Source: PALSA-607 sp963825425 (GTDB taxonomy: Bacteria; Actinomycetota; Actinomycetes; Acidothermales; Acidothermaceae). From it: 64,000 nucleotides of DNA. A program made the translations under genes and the position numbers. The stretch lies in contig CAWGTF010000010.1 in the NCBI GenBank assembly GCA_963825425.1, positions 372,001-436,000 on the forward strand, read 5' to 3'. Below are positions 48,938-59,879 of the stretch, piece after piece; positions within the stretch are counted from its first letter, which is position 1, and each line of letters begins with the position of its first letter. Below the pieces are notes generated by a model. It did no database searches, had not been told where the DNA came from, and saw only the letters and a program-made list of their open reading frames with translations.

Positions 48938-48957
48938 ACGCGTCTGTTCTAGACGCG
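48928..48957. repeat. 15-bp tandem duplication carrying the stops of two convergent genes
   Basis: TCTGTTCTAGACGCG at 48928-48942 is repeated exactly at 48943-48957. The CTAG of the first copy gives the TAG of mntP (48935-48937); the CTAG of the second copy gives the stop of the convergent anti-sigma gene (48949-48951). Confidence 0.95.
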
Positions 48958-49691
48958 CGACCCTTGCGCGAGCAGGTGCTCTGACGGGGTAGCCGGTATG
49001 GCGTCGCCCCGTTCCTCTGTGACGGCGAAGCCGCTGACGTTGCCGATCGGCGTCGTGAACGTGCCCGCTCGAACCGGCCCTGACGTCGGCACTGTGTGCA
49101 AAGCGGCGACGCCCACGGGAGTCTTGCCGGACGACAGCGCCCACAGGACGTAGACGTCGCCCTTTGGGGTCGGCGGCAAGCCATGCGGGTCGATGTACGC
49201 AGTGTGGTCGAGCACCATCACGGCGGCCACCGACTGGCCACCGCCGGTGAGAGTGACGACGGGGCAGTTGACGGCGGCACATCGCGCCGCGATGGACGCT
49301 TGCTTGTGCCCGGGCACTACCCAGACCGCAACCAAGCGCGATCGCCACGACAGCCGCCGCCACTCCAGCGACCCACGGCGGGATCTTCCTTGCGCGAGGT
49401 CGACCGAGCGTCCGCGTGCCGGTCAATCGGGATGACGACGCCGCTGTGCGGCTTGTCCTCGACGATCGCGGCCATGATCGAAGCCTTCAACGACGGCGGC
49501 GGGGCAACGGTCGGCGCGACCAGTGCCAGGTCTGCCAGCGTTTGACTGAACTCGCGTTCGAGTTCGCGACACGACTCGCACGACGCAGCGTGTTCGAGGT
49601 AGCTGGCCTCGTCCGCGTCGTCGAGGGACGACAGGACATGGCCGACCGCGAGCTCCGACCATTCCTCGTGTTCTTCAGGCACCGGCGTCAC
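48949..49691 (-). CDS. rskA: RskA-type anti-sigma factor, two frameshifts
   Basis: A membrane anti-sigma factor of about 247 residues. The cytoplasmic zinc-binding part has YLEHAASCESCRELEREFSQ (HxxxCxxC), a single membrane segment reads IPPWVAGVAAAVVAIALV, and the extracytoplasmic RskA domain follows (GDVYVLWALSSGKTPVGVAAL and FAVTEERGDAIPATPSE). Extra bases near 49389 and 49336 flank the membrane segment. The GTG overlaps the sigma stop as GTGA. Regulated proteolysis would release the sigma factor. Confidence 0.88.
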
Positions 49692-50317
49692 ACCCCCTCC
49701 CCGTCCGGGACAGCACCGTGCACGTGGGCCTCGTCGAGGACAGACCGGAGGCGGCGCAGGGCGGCGAGGGTGCGTGTCTTCACGGTCCCGAGCGGGATGC
49801 CGGTCATCGTGGCGATCTCCGACTGCGAGTAGCCGCCGAAGTAGGCGAGCATCAGCGCCCGCCGCTGGGGCTCCGGCAGGTCGGCCAACGCCGCGCGAAC
49901 CTGGTCGCGTCGCACCGACGCCAGGGCCTGCTCATCGACACCCGGTGACGGATCGGCCTCGGTGATCAATGCGTCCTCCGAGGCCCGCCGCCCGCTGTGC
50001 CGTTGCGCACGCCTAACGGCGTCGACCGACTTGTGATGGGTCAGTGCGTACAGCCAGGTACTCAGGGTGCCTCTCGATCCGTCGTAGGTCGCGGCCCCCC
50101 GCCAGATCGCCAAGAAGACCTCTTGGACGACGTCCTGCGCGAGTTGATCGTCGGTGACCACGCGGCGAGCCAGGCCGTAACAGGCCGCGCCGTGCCGGTC
50201 ATAGAGCTCCTCGAGCGCGACCGGGTCCTGGCTCGCGATGAGCCTGCCCAGGCCGGCGTCGTCGTACGTTTCGTACGCTGCGCCGCGCTCGGAGACTGCC
50301 ACAGCGCCGAGTCTCAC
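49688..50317 (-). CDS. sigK: ECF sigma factor (SigK-like) paired with RskA
   Basis: A sigma factor of about 209 residues. Region 2 reads LARRVVTDDQLAQDVVQEVF and AIWRGAATYDGSRGTLSTWL; region 4 reads LPEPQRRALMLAYFGGYSQSEIA ending GTVKTRTLAALRRL in separate stretches. Direct coupling to an RskA-type anti-sigma gene points to the SigK/ECF19 group. There is no clear ribosome-binding site; GTGs at 50317 and 50302 are both possible starts, and a leaderless transcript is conceivable. The frame is intact. Confidence 0.87.
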   Translation of the reverse strand: MRLGAVAVSERGAAYETYDDAGLGRLIASQDPVALEELYDRHGAACYGLARRVVTDDQLAQDVVQEVFLAIWRGAATYDGSRGTLSTWLYALTHHKSVDAVRRAQRHSGRRASEDALITEADPSPGVDEQALASVRRDQVRAALADLPEPQRRALMLAYFGGYSQSEIATMTGIPLGTVKTRTLAALRRLRSVLDEAHVHGAVPDGEGV

Positions 50318-50607
50318 ATATGGCGCACGCGGGCGCGTCTCGGACGGGCGATCGCCAGACTGGCTGGCCTCCGGAATGCGGATGATGCGGGCAAACTCGT
50401 GGGTGAGCGAGCCAACTGCCAACTCACTCACCCTCCCAAGGTTTCGCGGACCACCAGGGTCTCGCACGCATTGCGAGCCAACCACGCCTCGTCCCACGAG
50501 GCATTCGTGCCAGTCTCGCCCGCCGGTTCAGTTGACCAGCGTTCTTCACCCGTCCCCTTTCGAACATATGTTCTAATAGCCGGAACCCCCGACCCTAGGA
50601 GGACCTG
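50318..50607. other. Intergenic region between sigK and the radical SAM gene
   Basis: About 290 bases between divergent genes with no supported coding sequence. It holds the SOS box at 50560-50575 and the AGGAGG ribosome-binding site at 50597-50602. The part next to the sigma gene is open in the sigma frame, so that gene could start further upstream. Confidence 0.5.
50560..50575 (+). promoter_or_regulatory. LexA-type SOS box before the radical SAM gene
   Basis: TCGAACATATGTTCTA matches the actinobacterial SOS box TCGAACnnnnGTTCGA in 11 of 12 fixed positions. It ends 32 bases before the GTG start of the radical SAM gene, where a LexA site would cover the promoter. I recall that the M. tuberculosis counterpart Rv2578c lies near a described SOS box, which should be confirmed. 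Confidence 0.72.
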
Positions 50608-51636
50608 GTGCGCTGGGAGTCGCAACGGCTCGATTCGAGCGCCGGCACGCTCTTCGCCCGACCGGCCGTGATCCGCACGTTCGACTCGCCCCAATTCGCC
50701 GGCATGACCTTCTTCGAAGTCCACGCGAAGTCGATCCTCAACAAGGTGCCAAGCGCGTCCCGGCTGCCGTTCGGCTGGACAATCAACCCCTACCGAGGCT
50801 GCTCACACGCGTGCCGCTATTGCTTCGCGCGCAACACCCACACCTACCTCGACCTCGGCGCCGGCCTCGATTTCGACACGAAGGTTGTCGTCAAGGTGAA
50901 CGCGCCGAGCCTGCTGCGCACCGAGCTCGCGAAACGATCGTGGGGTGGGCACCCGGTCGCGATGGGCACCAACGTCGATTGCTATCAGCGAGCCGAGGGC
51001 CGTTACCGGCTCATGCCAGGCATCCTGTCCGCCCTCACTGAGGCGTCGAACCCCTTCTCGATCCTGACGAAGGGGTCGCTGATCCTTCGTGACCTGCCGC
51101 TTCTCGAGCGTGCCGCCGAGGTCACGGACGTCTCCACCGCCGTTTCGGTCGGCTTCGTCGACCATGTGCTGTGGCGTGAGGTCGAACCGGGAACACCAAG
51201 CCCGACTGCCCGCCTCGGTGTGTGCCGCACTCTGAACGCGGCCGGCATCAGGTGCGACGTCCTCATGGCGCCGATCCTGCCCGGCCTCTCCGACTCCCCC
51301 GACCAACTCGCGCGGACCGTGACGGCCATTGCCGCGGCCGGCGCACATTCGGTGACTCCGATCGTGCTGCATTTGCGGCCCGGCGCCCGCGAGTGGTTCA
51401 TGGGCTGGCTGGAAGCAACGCATTCCGCTCTGGTTCCGAGGTATCGCACGCTCTACCGCGCGTCGTCGTACGCACTGAAGAGCTATCAGGACGACGTGTG
51501 CGGCCAGGTGCGAGAGCTCGCGCGCGCGGCTGGCATTGGTTCGCACGAGCCGGTCGAGGCCAGGCGGATCCCGCGTGCGCGCGACGTCGCGCCGGCGCCG
51601 GTTGTGCCTATCGGCGATCAACTCTCCCTCCTGTGA
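50608..51636 (+). CDS. Rv2578c-family radical SAM protein (SplB-like)
   Basis: A radical SAM enzyme of 342 residues. The cluster motif is in NPYRGCSHACRYCFARNTHT (CxxxCxxC), with VAMGTNVDCYQRAEGRYRL, FSILTKGSLILRDLPLLERA and RCDVLMAPILPGLSDSPDQL downstream. The family is related to spore photoproduct lyase and is annotated as Rv2578c-like in actinobacteria; its reaction is unknown to me. The SOS box in its promoter suggests a DNA-damage role. AGGAGG lies 5 bases before the GTG. The frame is intact. Confidence 0.9.
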   Translation: MRWESQRLDSSAGTLFARPAVIRTFDSPQFAGMTFFEVHAKSILNKVPSASRLPFGWTINPYRGCSHACRYCFARNTHTYLDLGAGLDFDTKVVVKVNAPSLLRTELAKRSWGGHPVAMGTNVDCYQRAEGRYRLMPGILSALTEASNPFSILTKGSLILRDLPLLERAAEVTDVSTAVSVGFVDHVLWREVEPGTPSPTARLGVCRTLNAAGIRCDVLMAPILPGLSDSPDQLARTVTAIAAAGAHSVTPIVLHLRPGAREWFMGWLEATHSALVPRYRTLYRASSYALKSYQDDVCGQVRELARAAGIGSHEPVEARRIPRARDVAPAPVVPIGDQLSLL

Positions 51637-52163
51637 CACCCGCTAGATTGCCGGTCGTGGGATCCGCGCTCGTCATCCTCGACATCGACGGCGTGCTCGC
51701 CGACGTCCGGCATCGGTTGCACTATCTCGCAGCGCGGCCGAAGAACTGGGAGGGGTTCTTCGCGGCGGCCAAGAACGATCGGGTGCTCGAGATCGGTGCC
51801 GAGTTCGCGAAGCGAGCAGCGGCGACCCACGACATCGTCTACCTCACCGGACGACCTGAACGTCTTCGAGCGGCCACGCAGGCCTGGCTCGACCAGCAAC
51901 TGTTGCCGACCGGGCGACTCGTGATGCGGTCGGAGGGCGATCGGCGTCCGAGTGCGGTCGTCAAGCTGCACGAACTTCGTCGGCTCCGCCGGGAGTCGGC
52001 CGTCGAGCTACTCGTCGACGACGATCCATCGGTCATCGACGCCGCGCGATCCGCGGGCTTCACCGTGCAACTGGCGGATTGGATGCCACGGCCTTCTGAG
52101 CAGGAGTCGCTGTTCGGCCGCAACCTCCTGCACGACGCGCAGCAGCATGAAGGACAGACCTAG
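51633..52163 (+). CDS. HAD-like phosphatase
   Basis: A HAD-fold protein of about 176 residues. LVILDIDGVLADVRHRLHYL is the nucleophile motif, IVYLTGRPERLRAATQAWLD is motif II, and AVELLVDDDPSVIDAARSAG is the acidic motif. The GTG at 51633 overlaps the radical SAM stop as GTGA, so the two may be co-expressed under the SOS box. A later GTG at 51657 is also possible. The DIDGVLADVRHR pattern is typical of small polynucleotide-kinase-type HAD phosphatases, but the substrate is not certain. Confidence 0.82.
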   Translation: MTPARLPVVGSALVILDIDGVLADVRHRLHYLAARPKNWEGFFAAAKNDRVLEIGAEFAKRAAATHDIVYLTGRPERLRAATQAWLDQQLLPTGRLVMRSEGDRRPSAVVKLHELRRLRRESAVELLVDDDPSVIDAARSAGFTVQLADWMPRPSEQESLFGRNLLHDAQQHEGQT

Positions 52164-52179
52164 CCGAGGCGGCGCCCCA

Positions 52180-55107
<2,928 letters not shown>

Positions 55108-55129
55108 GGGAGCCTCCGGACGCCGGATC

Positions 55130-55325
55130 GGACTCCCCCTCTGTCGTGGGCACCTGAGAGCTTCGCCGCTTGAACGCCGGCTTTCACCTTCGGTGACGTG
55201 CCACCAGGCACGTTCTTTCCAGAGTCGCCTCACCCGCGCGGTCGCTGGGCCTGAGAGATTCCGGGGAGGTTGCTCCTTCGGCGCCTCACGCTGGCCGCGT
55301 GAGAACTCTCCCGCGAGGGGTCGTC
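55130..55325 (-). promoter_or_regulatory. Tandem glycine riboswitch (gcvT motif) before gcvP
   Basis: Read on the minus strand, the first aptamer shows GCGGGAGAG, GCGCCGAAGGAGCAA and AATCTCTCAGGC. The second follows within about 25 bases with GACTCTGGAAAG, CACCGAAGGTGAAAG, GCTCTCAGG and GACAGAGGGG. These are the conserved blocks of the two-aptamer glycine riboswitch. It ends about 25 bases before the GTG, so binding probably controls access to the ribosome-binding site and turns gcvP on in glycine. It lies immediately downstream (on the minus strand) of merR. Confidence 0.95.
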
Positions 55326-55368
55326 GGCGGCTCCACGTTAGCGCAGGCGAAGCGGTGCTGCCGCGGAG

Positions 55369-55999
55369 CTAGCCGATTCGACGCGCCCGGCGACGCGCGA
55401 GTTCGTCCTGTGCCGCCGAAGCGTCGACCGGCACCGCATCGTCGCCCTCGGGCCGCTCGCTGGGCAGGACCGCGAGAGATCCCTCGACCTCGCGAACGAC
55501 TCGCCCGACCGCAATCCCGAACACACCTTGCCCGCCCTGGACGAGGTCGATGACCTCGTCGGCGGAGGTGCACTCGTAGACGCTCGCGCCGTCGCTCATC
55601 AACGTGATCTGCGCGAGATCGTCGATCCCGCGCTCGCGCAAGTGCTGGACGGCGGCCCGGATGTTCTGCAGGGAGACGCCGGTGTCGAGCAGCCGCTTGA
55701 CGACCTTCAAGACCAAGATGTCGCGGAACCCGTAGAGCCGTTGCGAACCCGACCCGGCAGCGGCCCGGACGGTCGGCTCGACCAATCCAGTGCGCGCCCA
55801 GTAGTCGAGTTGCCGGTAGGTGATGCCGGCTGCGGCGCAGGCAACCGGCCCGCGGTAGCCGACACCGTCGTCAGGCACCGGGAAGTCGTCGGTGAACAAC
55901 GAGCCCTGCCGACTGGAGTTGCTCGGCTGCAGTGGTGTCAGCGGTGCCGCGGCCCGGGGACGTCGGCACTGGAACTGGGGGCTCACCGTTGCTCGCCAC
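55369..55999 (-). CDS. MerR-family regulator (Rv1830-like), one frameshift
   Basis: A MerR-type regulator of about 209 residues with HTH stretch GYRGPVACAAAGITYRQLDY and WARTGLVEPTVRAAAG, then LKVVKRLLDTGVSLQNIRAA. One extra base near 55903 precedes SLFTDDFPVPDDG. Removing it lets translation start at GTG 55999, 7 bases after a strong AAGGAGG, giving VASNGEPPVPVPTSPGRG; as read, only a weak GTG at 55986 is available. This is the second MerR of the GarA block, as in M. tuberculosis Rv1830. Confidence 0.87.
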
Positions 56000-56191
56000 C
56001 TGGCGTCCTCCTTCTGCCGTCACTGCCGGAACGCCGTCACTCCGGAACTGCCACGCTATGGACGGCACCTCGCCCGAGTCAACGCGACGCGCGGGACTTC
56101 GAAGACCTGCTGACGAACACGTCAACCCTCAACCTATGGTCGAGGGTCAGATTCCCGCGGCAGAAGGTGGTTGTGCGCGTTCGGCGCGCCA

Positions 56192-56672
56192 TTAACCCTG
56201 GCTGGTGTCGAAGTCCTCAGGCGAGATCGTGTCGAGAAACTCACGGAACTTCTCCACCTCGTCCTCGGCTTCGTGTTCGTCGGCAATCTCGATGCCGGCC
56301 TCCTCGAGCACCGACTCGGACCCGAAGATCGACGCTCCGGTGCGCAGCGCCAAGGCGATCGCGTCACTTGGGCGAGCGCTGACCTCGCGACCGTCGTCGA
56401 AGACGAGCTCCGCGTAGAACACGTTGTCGCGCATCTCCGTGATGCGGACGGCGCGAAGCTTCGCGCCGAGCGCGGCAAGGACGTCGCGCATCAAGTCGTG
56501 GGTCAGCGGGCGCGGGGGCACCACACCCTGTTGCGCGAATGCGATTGCGGTCGCCTCAACGGCACCGATCCAGATCGGGGAGGTAGCGCTCGCCCTCGAC
56601 TTCGCGAAGCAGCACAATCGGCTGGTTCGTCGGCAGCTCAACCCGAACGCCCACCACATGCAGTTCGTTCAC
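56192..56672 (-). CDS. Bifunctional nuclease family protein (DUF151), one frameshift
   Basis: A DUF151 protein of about 159 residues. It starts VNELHVVGVRVELPTNQPIV, then EVEGERYLPIWIGAVEATAI, the LRAVRITEMRDNVFYAELVF strand pair and ARPSDAIALALRTGASIFGS, which carries the family's SDAIALA motif. The acidic tail ends EFLDTISPEDFDTSQG. One extra base near 56576 interrupts it at YLP-IWIGA. Plant relatives have nuclease activity in vitro; in bacteria the role is unclear. It matches Rv1829 by position. Confidence 0.88.
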
Positions 56673-56803
56673 GGTGACCGCCCTGCCCGTCGCTCGAGTT
56701 TGCGCCTGCCGCCTGCGACTCACGCTACACCGCGAACCGGCTCAGCAGCCGTGGTCCGTTTGGTCGGCAATCTTCGACGATCCAGCGCGGCGAATCGCTG
56801 GCG

Positions 56804-57559
56804 CTACCGGCTCAGCCCGGGACGCAATCCGGCCTTCACCAGGGACGCGTGCAGGCGCACCGACAGCGCCGCGAGTTCGCGGGCAACCTCCTCGGCGCGC
56901 GCCTTGGCCTCCGGGTTGCGCTGCCGCACCAGCGGCGTGACGACCTGCTCAACCAAGCCAACCTCACGGTCGGCGGCTGCCTTGAACGACCGAAGGTGAC
57001 GCGGCTCGATACCGAATCTGGACATCTCGGCAACTGTGCGCGCCACGACCAACGACGTCCCGTCGTAGTGGTTGCTGCCGGGCCGTGTTGCGACCAAGCC
57101 GTACTGCTCGAGTTGACCGAGCGCGGCCTCGTCGAGCTCGGCGGCCTCCAGCAGCTCCTTGCGCGACAACCGGACCTCGGCCGGGTCGGTACCGAACGCT
57201 TCAGGACCGGGCAGACCGTCGGTCGCGATCAGCGCCATCGGTACCCGCGGGCCTGCGTTGGCGTGGTCGGCTGGCTCGAGGCCGCGATCGAGTGCGTCGA
57301 GGTGATCCTTGATGACCCGCAGCGGCAGGTAGTGGTCGCGTTGAGCGGTCAGCACGTAGCGCAGCCGGTGCACGTCCGCGTGGGAGAACTTTCGGTAGCC
57401 GGCCGACGTCCGGTCTGGTTCGACCAACCCTTCGGATTCGAGGAACCGGATCTTCGAGATCGTGACGTCGGGAAAGTCCGCCCGGAGCTGGGTCAATACC
57501 TCACCGATGGACAGTGCCGCACGAGAGGTGGATCGAGCGCTCATGGCTGGCACCGTCAC
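56804..57559 (-). CDS. ftsR: MerR-like division regulator FtsR
   Basis: A MerR-family protein of 251 residues homologous to Rv1828. The HTH region reads LSIGEVLTQLRADFPDVTIS, KIRFLESEGLVEPDRTSAGY and RKFSHADVHRLRYVLTAQRD. A middle acidic part (LSRKELLEAAELDEAALGQL) and a C-terminal helical region follow (VVTPLVRQRNPEAKARAEEV). In Corynebacterium this protein activates ftsZ. The GTG start overlaps the garA stop as GTGA; an in-frame ATG lies 15 bases downstream. The frame is intact. Confidence 0.9.
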   Translation of the reverse strand: MTVPAMSARSTSRAALSIGEVLTQLRADFPDVTISKIRFLESEGLVEPDRTSAGYRKFSHADVHRLRYVLTAQRDHYLPLRVIKDHLDALDRGLEPADHANAGPRVPMALIATDGLPGPEAFGTDPAEVRLSRKELLEAAELDEAALGQLEQYGLVATRPGSNHYDGTSLVVARTVAEMSRFGIEPRHLRSFKAAADREVGLVEQVVTPLVRQRNPEAKARAEEVARELAALSVRLHASLVKAGLRPGLSR

Positions 57560-58097
57560 TGTGCCGAGGCGTCGCCGGGCCGGTGCCCGGTCAAGAAGAC
57601 CAGCCGGAACTTGCCGATCTGCACCTCGTCGCCACCCTGCAGCGCGGAGTCGTCGATTCGCTCGCGGTTGACGTACGTTCCGTTCAGGCTGCCGACGTCA
57701 CGCACGAAGAAGCCGTCTGCCGTCTTTCGGAACTCAGCATGGCGCCGCGAGACCGTCACGTCGTCGAGGAAGATGTCGCTCTCTGGATGGCGACCCGCGG
57801 TGGTCACGTCGGCATCGAGCAGGAACCGGCTGCCCGCGTTTGGACCACGGCGGACCACGAGGAGCCCGGCGCCCGGCGGCAGCCCTTCGATGGCGGCCTG
57901 GTCGGCCAACCCCTCGTCGTCGGGCGACGGCTCGAGCACTTCAAGGCCGGAGATCGAGATCGTCGTGGTGGAGTCGGACTGGCGCTCGGCACTCACCGGA
58001 TGCCCCGGCCGTGCAGAGCGCGTTGCCGCAGCTCGCACAAAACCGCGAGTCGTCGGGATTCTCGTGCCCACAGTGGGTGCAGAAGATCGTCGGCATC
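57556..58097 (-). CDS. garA: FHA-domain regulator GarA with a zinc-ribbon N-terminus, one frameshift
   Basis: GarA is the phospho-switch that inhibits 2-oxoglutarate dehydrogenase and glutamate enzymes. The FHA domain is clear: GRHPESDIFLDDVTVSRRHA, then VRDVGSLNGTYVNRERI. Before it lies DSTTTISISGLEVLE, like the threonine motif phosphorylated in mycobacteria. Taking out one extra base near 58018 joins this to an N-terminal zinc ribbon (IFCTHCGHENPDDSRFCASCG) that starts at ATG 58097. As read, the frame runs to an ATG at 58146 with an unrelated basic N-terminus. About 180 residues. Confidence 0.9.
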
Positions 58098-58268
58098 GGG
58101 TGCGTCCCTCCCCCTCGGGTTCGAAGTACTCAGGTTCGATGCTCATTCGCGCGACCGTCAGGTAGAGGTTGACGGTCAGGGCAACCTATGCGCGGCGCGC
58201 GCAGCGGTCAACTTGTCTGACGGACCAGGTGGGCCGTCGTGCCCGGCACGCCCGAAATGGGTCGTGCC

Positions 58269-58649
58269 CTAGCCGGCGGTGACCAATGCCTCGTAGGCCG
58301 CGCTGTCGAGCAACCCATCGACGTCCGCTGGCTCGTTCGGACGGATCTCGATCATCCAACCCTCGCCGTACGGGTCGGCGTTGACCAACTCCGGCCGCGC
58401 GTCCAGCGCTTCGTTTCGGGCTACCACCTCACCGGAAATCGGCGCGTAGATGTCCGAGACGCTCTTGGTCGACTCGACCTCACCCAGCGTCTGACCACCC
58501 ACGACCTGTGCGCCCGGCGCCGGCAACGTCACGAAGACGATGTCGCCGAGGGCTTCCTGCGCGTGGTCGGTGATACCGACCCGAACTCCGTCGGCCACGA
58601 CCTTCACCCACTCGTGCTCGGCCGTGTAGTGCAGGTCGTCAGGTATCAC
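58269..58649 (-). CDS. gcvH: Glycine cleavage system H protein
   Basis: The lipoyl carrier of the glycine cleavage system, 126 residues. The lipoylated lysine is in GEVESTKSVSDIYAPISGEV; the start MIPDDLHYTAEHEWVKV and GYGEGWMIEI-like stretch (PYGEGWMIEIR) are typical. The gene lies about 3 kb upstream of gcvP on the same strand, in the same relative order as M. tuberculosis Rv1826 and Rv1832. gcvT is not in the window. The frame is intact. Confidence 0.95.
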   Translation of the reverse strand: MIPDDLHYTAEHEWVKVVADGVRVGITDHAQEALGDIVFVTLPAPGAQVVGGQTLGEVESTKSVSDIYAPISGEVVARNEALDARPELVNADPYGEGWMIEIRPNEPADVDGLLDSAAYEALVTAG

Positions 58650-58680
58650 GAGGCCCTCCAGAAGTGCGGTGCGCGGGCGA

Positions 58681-59550
58681 TCAACCAGCTGATGAAGCCG
58701 CTGGCGCCGGGCGAGCGTACTGAGGCGCGGCGACCTGGTGCAACGCGGTGACCTGGACAGCGTCGTGCGTGATCACCGTGCCGTGTGCGCCCTTCCCGGT
58801 CAGTGTGTCGAGTACTCCGCCGGGGATACCCATCGCCGTGCTCATCGTATGCGGGTCGCCGATCGCGACGATGTCGTACGGCGGCGCGAGCGAGACGCCA
58901 TCGACGACGATCCCGCTGCGGTCAGGTGCGTCGACGAAGTAGCTGTTCGCAACGAGCCGCACGACATGACCGGAGGCACCCGGGACCGCCGTAGGCGTTG
59001 CTCCCGCTCCGGCCGGACCCGGGCTGGTCGGACCCGCCGCGCCCGTTGTCGCACCGGTGGCGTTCGCGGCCGCACCGGTGATCTGGATGGCCTCGGCCCC
59101 TGCGTCGCGCAGCTCTTCCAGCGCCTCAAGCAGGTCGTCGGCGGCCACCTGGTGCTTGGGATCGGTGATCTGCAAGTCGATGCCCGGCCCAGTTGCGGCC
59201 GCGGTGCCGGCGAGAATCTGCAAAGTTGCGGCGCGTTGCTGCGCCTCTTGCAACGCCGCCTCCGTCTGGTTGGTGCCGCCCGTCAGCTTGGCAAGCGAGG
59301 CCTGCTCGGCCGCGATCTGCGCGCGCAGCTGGTCAGACCGCGCCGAGAGGCTGTCGAGGATGTCGACGAGATCGGATTGGCGCGCCGTGGTGAACCCGAG
59401 TCCAGTCGCGCTGTGGACCTGGGTGACCAGCGCGAATCCGAGCAGCCCACACAGGATGCCGCCGATGACCTGAGCCCGAGTGGCCCGGGGACGACCAGCA
59501 TCAAGCAGCAGCCGGAAGCCGTTCGTGCGAGGCTGCTGCTCGTCGGTCAT
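58681..59550 (-). CDS. DUF881 membrane-anchored protein (second copy, Rv1825-like)
   Basis: A DUF881 protein of 289 residues: one membrane segment (IGGILCGLLGFALVTQVHSA), a coiled coil (SLSARSDQLRAQIAAEQASL and AALQEAQQRAATLQIL), and the extracytoplasmic DUF881 domain (ALEELRDAGAEAIQITGAAA, SYFVDAPDRSGIVVDGVSLA). A 40-residue Gly/Ala/Pro linker interrupts the domain. Function is unknown; relatives are linked to the cell envelope and division. It overlaps sbp as ATGA. The frame is intact. Confidence 0.88.
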   Translation of the reverse strand: MTDEQQPRTNGFRLLLDAGRPRATRAQVIGGILCGLLGFALVTQVHSATGLGFTTARQSDLVDILDSLSARSDQLRAQIAAEQASLAKLTGGTNQTEAALQEAQQRAATLQILAGTAAATGPGIDLQITDPKHQVAADDLLEALEELRDAGAEAIQITGAAANATGATTGAAGPTSPGPAGAGATPTAVPGASGHVVRLVANSYFVDAPDRSGIVVDGVSLAPPYDIVAIGDPHTMSTAMGIPGGVLDTLTGKGAHGTVITHDAVQVTALHQVAAPQYARPAPAASSAG

Positions 59551-59879
59551 GCGCGGAACAGATGGCGGCGAATTGCCGCCGCGTTAGAAAAGATGCGAAT
59601 GCCGAGGACGACGACCACGGCCGTCGAGAGTTGGCTGCCCACTCCGAGTTGGTCGCCGAGAAACACGATCAGTGCGGCGACGAGCACGTTCGCGATGAAC
59701 GACACCACGAACACCTTGTCGTCGAAGATCCCGTCGAGGATCGCGCGGATCGCACCAAACACCGCGTCGAGCGCGGCGACCACCGCGATCGGCAGGTAGG
59801 GCTGCAACCCCACGGGCACGGTCGGATGCAAGATGACACCGAGCACCACGCCGATGGCGAGTGCGATGGCTGCGATCAC
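59547..59879 (-). CDS. sbp: Small basic protein (SBP, DUF1290)
   Basis: A 110-residue membrane protein with three hydrophobic segments: AIALAIGVVLGVILHPTVPV, YLPIAVVAALDAVFGAIRAI and FIANVLVAALIVFLGDQLGV. Family members (Rv1824; Sbp of Bacillus) lie near ftsA/ftsZ or DUF881 genes; the function is unknown. It overlaps both flanking DUF881 genes by 4 bases, so the three are one translational unit. Confidence 0.88.
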   Translation of the reverse strand: MIAAIALAIGVVLGVILHPTVPVGLQPYLPIAVVAALDAVFGAIRAILDGIFDDKVFVVSFIANVLVAALIVFLGDQLGVGSQLSTAVVVVLGIRIFSNAAAIRRHLFRA

